Shown piece after piece: positions 44,046 through 49,173 of a stretch of DNA of 49,173 nucleotides. Position 1 is the stretch's first letter; each line of letters opens with the position of its first letter. The position numbers and the translations under genes are program-made. The notes under the pieces are model-generated. The model was given only the letters and a program-made list of their open reading frames with translations, did not search any database and had not been told where the DNA came from. The DNA is taken from contig MNCI01004524.1 in NCBI GenBank assembly GCA_015680685.1, positions 152,395 to 201,567 of the forward strand. The letters are read 5' to 3'. This stretch comes from Gnetum montanum. Taxonomy: Eukaryota > Streptophyta > Gnetopsida > Gnetales > Gnetaceae.

Positions 44046-45300
44046 AATCATGTCAGACTCTTACTCTACGCTAATGATACTACCTTAATTTAAAATTTAA
44101 TGGAAGGATTGCAGGAAATGCTTAATACTCTTAATGACTTTTTTCAACATTCAATAATGAAAGTGAAAGTCTAAAAAACAAAAATTATAATTTGTGGAAT
44201 AGTAAATAAGATGTATAATTGTACTATAGAAGATGAACATGTGGACAGTCATAATTTCCTCTTATTGATATCTTGGCCTAGAATACTCTTGTAATTACAA
44301 ATGGGATATGTGTATTACTTAAAGAGCTACAAGTGGTATAAAATTCTTATTTGCTTTAAAGAGAAACTATAATAAATAACCTATTCTTGCTTGGGATAAT
44401 AGTGAGGTGTTATCTTAGTGGTAAGGGTTGTAACCTAGCAACCTAAGGTCATAAGGTCAATATCACTATGCAACACCAAGTTATAAATTTTTTAAAAAAT
44501 TCATAAAAGGAATTCTAAAATTGATGTAATAGACCCAAAAGATATTAGTGGATGTAAGTAAAAATTTTAGTTTCAATTTTACTTTTCTTTATGGGTGTGT
44601 TGTATGGGGTCTTACTCTATTAAATAAATATTGGAAACAAATATAATAAATTTAGAAGCTTTTCTTACTCAATGAATTTAAAGTGAAGAGACAAACATAA
44701 TATGATATTATACTTCTTGAAGTAAAGATGATGCCATTAAAGTTTGAAGGTATTTGTCAGTTTATAAGGTACACTTATAATCTTTTTGCATCTTCATTAG
44801 CTAAATATTCTAAAAAAGTCATGATGGAAATCCATGATAAAAGATGGCTTTATGAGGGAGTTCTATGACTTAATAGATGAAATATTCAAGAGTACATTCC
44901 TTATTATAATCCTAACTAAGTTTGCAATTTGGTGAAACAAGCAGTATATCACAAACTTTGGGAAAATGTAGAAGGAAAAAAACATTTCTATTTGAATAGT
45001 ACCATGGAAGGCCTTAATTCAAAGGCATGCTATTTATCTTCTGTTATTCCTTATTAGTTACAATGCATAATTAGTAGAGCACAAATGGGATCTCATCATC
45101 TAAGAGTTAAAATAGGTAGATAACACAAAATTCCTCATAAAGAACAAATATGCTAACTATGTAATACAAAAAACATTAAAGTTGAATATCTAGTGTGTTG
45201 CGTTGTAGCACACTAAACAAAGATAGAATATTACAGTTACAAATTTGGTTGATATGTTACAAAATTATGAAGAATACTTAGTAATTTTTTAATGATGTTT
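44046..45300 (+). pseudogene. LINE reverse-transcriptase remnant (interrupted by a SINE-like insert)
   Basis: The frame opens with HVRLLLYANDTTL, where the non-LTR RT catalytic box Y-A-D-D reads YAND at 44067-44078. It is followed by LNDFFQHSIMKVKV and KTKIIICG. After the insert at 44397-44589 it resumes with LYGCVVWGL (44590) and LLEVKMMPLKFEG, then MGSHHLRVKIGR and HKEQICxLCNTK, the C-terminal Cys region usual in plant and other LINEs. Stops and shifts are frequent. The element would have encoded a target-primed reverse transcriptase and endonuclease. Only the RT C-half and tail remain, and element 2 appears to have landed just upstream of the catalytic box. Confidence 0.75.
44397..44589 (+). 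repeat. tRNA-derived SINE-like insertion, copy 2
   Basis: It interrupts the LINE frame. The head contains an A-box-like TTAGTGGTAAGG (44415-44426) and a B-box-like AGGTCAATATC (44454-44464) at tRNA-like spacing, with GTAACCTAGCAACC between. The tail matches 4872-4960. It would be transcribed by RNA polymerase III if active. Confidence 0.5.
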
Positions 45301-45627
45301 TCAAAACTCATAATATATATATTTCTATTGTCTAATAAATTCAGAGGGTCTATGAAGATAATATAATTTAAATTTCATTTTCAAAAATTTAAAATTTGAT
45401 CATTATTTTAGCATAGGGAGGGGTCAAAACTTGAACGAATAATTATAAGTGTTTATGAGAGAATTGGATGTTTGTGGATTGTGAAACCACCTTGTTGTAA
45501 TCTTCTTTACATCAATTGAAGATCTCCAATTTTTTTATTTTCTAGCATATTGATTATCTTTTGAAATATCTAGATTTATTGGGAACTAGAGGTTAAATTA
45601 ATAGGAGTGAACATACTCCAACGTTAT
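45301..45627 (+). repeat. Presumed end of a 5' LTR of the chromovirus-like element
   Basis: It lies directly before a primer site, so it should be LTR R/U5 sequence; it contains CCACCTTGTTGTAATC and is T-rich. The left border of the LTR could not be found because no second copy is in the window. Confidence 0.4.
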
Positions 45628-45639
45628 TGGTATCATAGC
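45628..45639 (+). promoter_or_regulatory. Primer binding site, initiator tRNA-Met type
   Basis: TGGTATCATAGC differs at one base from TGGTATCAGAGC, which pairs with the 3' end of plant initiator tRNA-Met. The gag ATG follows about 60 bases later. Confidence 0.7.
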
Positions 45640-45700
45640 ATTTAGGTTGATTGTTGCTTGGGAATTTGGTTGTGAAATTTTATTTTGTTAAATTTAGATG

Positions 45701-47156
45701 ATGTTTAAAAAGAAATAGGTTCAAGCCTTGGATAAAGACATGGAGACCTTGAAATATGCCTTTTAATTAATGGTTACTTGATTGGATGAAATCATTGCCA
45801 AGGTAGATAGGAATGGACATCCTAGCCATATTTTGACTCATGAAGATGATGAGCATTCATGTTTGAATTATGATGAAGAAGTTTCTTAGCCAAGTAAAGG
45901 GAATGATTAAGAAGGATAATCTAGCTGTACAAGTGTTGGAATTCATCAGCCAAGCATTCCAATGGAAGGAAATCCACTTCATCATATTATAGTTTCAAGA
46001 GTTCCATCAATGGCCACTAATTCTTGTCATGGCAAGCTTGATGAGGAAGATGAAGCAAGGCTTGCTAGAGTGTTCACAAATGCTACAAGACTTCTGTATT
46101 TAGAACTAAAGACTTTCAATGATGTAGATGACACCAATGCTTTCTTAAGTTGGCTAAAGGTACTTGGCAAGCAATTTGAGTTAGAAGAGGAACTAAATCA
46201 AATAAGGATACCTATTGTTTAATCTAGATTAGAAGATATGACTTCTACTTGGTGGAAAAAAGAATCCCAAGATTATGAATGGAAAAATGGATAACCTATC
46301 AGGGATTGGAACCTGATGAACTACAAGTTAAGGAGGAAATTTGAATAGTCTCGTTAGAGACAAGAGGCAATCGTGAAGTTAAAATTCCTAAGGCAAGGTC
46401 ACAAATATGTCAAGGGTTTTTACATCAAATTTTGTGATCTACTCCATCAAGTTAAGGTAAATTTCAAGGAGTATGAGTAGATTTCAATCTATCTAGGAGG
46501 TCTCAAAATGACATATTATTAGGAGTTGTCATTTTATGAGCCACAAAGAGACTTATGATTTGGTACTCAAGGTAGAAAATAAACTAAGAGGATTTGGAAA
46601 TAGGGGCAAACAAGCTTCCAAGGGAAAGGATAAGGGATCCAAGTCCAAATCTAGAGACAAAGATGGTAGCCATGAAAATAATATTGAGAAGGACAATAAG
46701 AAGGGAAAAGGTAAGAAGGATGAAGGTAAGGGAGGCAATGGTCAAGGCAACAACTCATCAAAGATTCAGTGTTTTAGGTGTGGAGAATAAGGTAGTAAAA
46801 GGCATGGATGTACAAATCATAGAAGTGGAGGAGACATCCATTGAAGCTCTTCAAAGAGGTAATTTTCATGCTACCAAGATTGAGAGAGTTTCTAAATTAA
46901 ATTCTTGTGCATTCATGGGGAATGTGAATAAAGGAGACCATACTGCTAGAAAATTGTTATTTCAAATTGGCACGAGATGCTTTCTAAGTGGGAACTAGAT
47001 TCATATTTTTATTGATGGAAGATGAAGAAAATATTATTTTATTTAGCATAGTTACTAGATTAGGTTTAGTGAATAATCCTCATCCAAGATCCTAGAAGAC
47101 ACATTGATTATATAAGGATTACTCTTAAGAGGGAAATCACATACTTAGGACATGGT
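45701..47156 (+). pseudogene. gag-protease of a chromovirus-like Ty3/gypsy element (broken, truncated)
   Basis: It begins MFKKK-stop-VQALDKDMETL. The capsid domain spans about 46100-46520 (FNDVDDTNAFLSWLKV, TWWKKES, KLRRKFE, LRQGHKYVKGFY, YLGGLK). A Lys/Gly/Asp-rich basic stretch follows at 46590-46760, then a zinc knuckle CFRCGE-stop-GSKRHGC, where the knuckle His is Ser and one Gln codon is a stop. A decayed protease follows, with FIFLLMEDEEN where the Asp-Ser-Gly strand is expected, then TRLGLVNNPHP, a connector typical of chromovirus polyproteins. It stops abruptly at about 47156 where another LTR begins, so RT and the rest are displaced beyond the window. Confidence 0.75.
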
Positions 47157-47163
47157 TGATGGG

Positions 47164-47256
47164 ACGTGATATTGCGTCTATCGCGATATCGCATCCCACG
47201 CAATATCACGTATGTGATATCGTGTCTTCCCCTGCAATATCGCATACGTGATATCA
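47164..47256. repeat. Cluster of GATATCGC/GCAATATC palindromes
   Basis: ACGTGATATTGCGT (47164-47177) and its exact reverse complement at 47198-47211 flank TCGCGATATCGC. Further copies (ACGTATGTGATATCG, GCAATATCGC, ATACGTGATATC) follow to 47256. Nearly every base is in some inverted copy of RCGTGATATYGC. It sits directly upstream of the LTR TATA box. Confidence 0.85.
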
Positions 47257-47272
47257 TGGTGCGCCATCATAT

Positions 47273-47282
47273 CTATAAATAA
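47273..47282 (+). promoter_or_regulatory. LTR TATA box of the third element
   Basis: CTATAAATAA, just downstream of the palindrome cluster and about 715 bases before the LTR end. Confidence 0.65.
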
Positions 47283-47986
47283 GAGGCAACTCTCCCTTGT
47301 TTCTCATTCTAGGCCTAGACTGTAGTGAAACTCTAATAGTTTTTCCACTCCAGAGATAGATTAATCTCCATGTGCATGTAGTAGGAACTCCAGAGTGAAC
47401 AAATCTTTATTCGAGTAGACATTGTACCTGAATAGAGGTTTGTGTACGGCAATAAAGACAAGCTTCTTGGATAAACCTTGCAGTGCATGGAATAGGGTAA
47501 TTAGGATTTTATTTACTATTATTTAAATGTTTTATTAGTTACTAAATCTTTCTCAACCCTTTTCTCCTAGTTAAGTGCCTCAGTACAACCACTTCGAGCA
47601 CGTGCGTTACGCTTGGTGATCCCAGCAACGATTAGCGTTTGGTAGCCAAGGTTGCATCGGTTTAGGCTGTGAACGGTAAGTGGGAACGGATGCTGAAGCT
47701 AGGTTAATTTAGACTTAGTTCATTAGTTAAAGTTAGTAACTAGTCTCTTCACCCTTCAACTCAATAGCATAGAAGATAAAACATAAAAAGATATAAAAAT
47801 CATATACCTTAGACTTACTTAACCATACACCGTGACAACTACAAGTAAGTTTGGGAAGACAACGAATAATTAACCTTAAGTGTTCTATGAGGCGTGTAGG
47901 CACTTAGTTTGCGAAGTTTGATCGGATCGCGCGTGCTATGCTCGTATTCGTATGGTTGAGTGTAGGGGTACCTCGCCACTCATCAT

Positions 47987-48004
47987 TAGTGCCGTTGCCG
48001 GGGA
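47987..48004 (+). promoter_or_regulatory. Primer binding site, tRNA-Asp type
   Basis: TAGTGCCGTTGCCGGGGA matches TGGCGCCGTTGCCGGGGA at 16 of 18 bases. This site pairs with plant tRNA-Asp and is common in plant Ty3/gypsy elements. Both differences are transitions. Confidence 0.75.
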
Positions 48005-48112
48005 CTAAGTGTTTGTGCGCTAAGTAGAACATAGGAGTTCACTCACATCATTGGGAGCCTAAATGAACCTTAGGGTTAATTAAAAGAAAAATTATATAAT
48101 GGTTAATTAGCA

Positions 48113-48113
48113 N
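48113..48113. other. Single undetermined base
   Basis: One N in the leader of the third element, shortly before its gag. Confidence 0.99.
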
Positions 48114-48129
48114 CTTGATATAACGGAGG

Positions 48130-49173
48130 TAGTGAGGATACCAACAAGGCATCAAAAGGATAGTTGGATCAAGTGCTTAGACATGAACAATATCCCACGC
48201 TTTGAGGGGGGATACAACACTGATCTGCAACATCATTTACAAGCATTCCACGATGCCTGTGCCTTGCAAAACATAGAGAACGAGTGGCAGAAACTAAAGT
48301 TGTTTCCCAGGACACTCATTAAGGAAGTAGAGAGTTGGTATCGGTCCTTAGAGCCGGAAACCATCAAGAGGTGAAGTATGATGTTAGAACTCTTCAATGA
48401 CAAATACCAAACGTACTCTAGAGTGTCTAATTTGCATAAGCAGATCCAAGGATGGAAGAAAGGTATTCATGAACCCTTAGATGCTGCCATGGGCCGATAC
48501 TATGCATTGTTACATCGTTGCCCAGGCCATGGTTACGCACAACGGGACCAACTTCATCACATTGTAGATGGGCTAAGGCATGAGACTAGGAGAACCCTTG
48601 GGACTTATACCCAAGGAAGACTATCATAACTTAGAGCCCATGAAATACATCGATTGTTGGATCAAGTAGCCAAAGAAGAAGGTGAGCTACAAAAAAGAGA
48701 GAGTGCTAAGGAATACAATCGTGATCCTTCCCTTTGAAAGAAGGGAGTGAAATTTTGTGATGAGGAAGATGAGTCACCACTCGAAGAGTTGGTGAACAGA
48801 AAAATCTTGCCTATCCAAAAGATAACAACAGAAGTATCGGCTAAGGTGGATCAATTGTGGGATTCCTTAGACTCTAGACTTGAAACTGTCTTGAAAATCA
48901 TAGAGGAGTTTAAGGAGGAATGAAGTAGTGACCAAGATAAGAAAAAGTAGAGAGATGAAGGCCATGCACGTAACAAGGGTAAGGGGAAGATTACTATCTC
49001 CGATGAGGTTGTGGACTCAGACACAGATGATGACGGTGGATGTGAGATCTGCCAATATGACCATCCTAAGGGATGTTGTCCAATCATCTCACATCTACAA
49101 GAGTCTAGGGTGTATGCACTCAACCCGAGACTTAACCAACAGCAAACACCCCGAAGGTTACCTTATCCCCAAG
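48130..49173 (+). pseudogene. gag of the third LTR element (broken, runs off the window)
   Basis: The capsid domain is at about 48190-48630: IPRFEGGYNTDLQHHLQAF, LKLFPRTLIKEVESWY, ELFNDKYQTYSR and HHIVDGLRHETRR. Retrotransposon gag domains assemble the particle. A TGA at 48372 stands where Trp is expected and a TAA at 48627 ends the first part. Text continues in frame-shifted pieces with an acidic, Lys-rich helix (KEEGELQKRES, LETVLKIIEEFKEE), a GKGKITISDEVVDSDTDDDGG stretch and a possible knuckle, CEICQYDHPKGCC (48990-49085). The start codon is not certain. The lineage within Ty3/gypsy is open; the tRNA-Asp primer is shared with Athila-type elements. Confidence 0.7.

Larger units (their letters stand above)
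47157..47985 (+). repeat. 5' LTR of a third LTR element, inserted in the chromovirus-like element
   Basis: The right end CATCA at 47985 is fixed by the primer site that follows. The left end is put at TGATGGGACG (47157), the first TG after the chromovirus text ends, and is less certain. It holds a cluster of GATATCGC palindromes and a TATA box at 47273, so U3 is very short (about 115 bases). The partner LTR lies outside the window. Confidence 0.6.

Noticed and set aside
46553-46738. Minus-strand Ser/Leu/Pro-rich frame
   Set aside because: It is the shadow of the basic Lys/Gly-rich stretch of the chromovirus-like gag.

Overview
The window looks like a contig from a large, repeat-rich plant nuclear genome. 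Reasons: a plant-type heavy-metal-associated (HMA) gene relic, short spliceosomal introns, Tat-like and chromovirus-like Ty3/gypsy elements, LINE and SINE debris, and short N gaps. It could be a gymnosperm or another giant-genome plant; the sequence alone does not fix the species. I saw no intact host gene.

Layout. 1-5249 is AT-rich host DNA with one HMA-domain gene relic (475-902, minus) and a CpG-retaining segment beside it. 5250-44040 is one giant LTR retrotransposon on the minus strand (element 2). A second member of the same family lies inside it on the plus strand (element 1, 12307-32011). Four LTRs of about 1.65 kb (5250-6908, 12307-13975, 30380-32011, 42351-44040) are ordered by orientation minus, plus, plus, minus. 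Both insertions keep 5-bp target duplications that differ by one transition (GAAGT/AAAGT outer; CCAAT/CCAGT inner). Without the insert element 2 is about 19.1 kb; element 1 is 19.7 kb. 44046-45300 is a LINE remnant carrying a SINE-like insertion and was probably the target of element 2. 45628-47156 is the 5' part of a chromovirus-like element. A third LTR element enters at about 47157 and runs off the window end.

The family. Each copy encodes gag with a long N-terminal part, a protease, RT, RNase H, a second (archaeal-type) RNase H and integrase. The RT leader and the double RNase H resemble the Tat/Ogre lineage. All frames are broken by scattered stops that mostly fit C-to-T or G-to-A change at Gln or Trp codons.

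The most unusual part lies between protease and RT, where Ogre-type elements are known to carry an intron. Both copies hold about 6.2-6.7 kb there containing a gene on the opposite strand (18947-22767 minus in element 1; 34168-37587 plus in element 2). The two antisense genes align with each other. They share five introns of mostly 86-98 nt at the same places, a TATA-like box upstream, an acidic or proline-rich C-terminus and a stop codon. I do not recognise the protein. Related short-period repeats stand on both sides of this cassette and again in the 3' untranslated region. A retroelement can keep introns only if they are antisense to its genomic RNA, so this looks like a complete host-type gene carried inside the retroelement intron.
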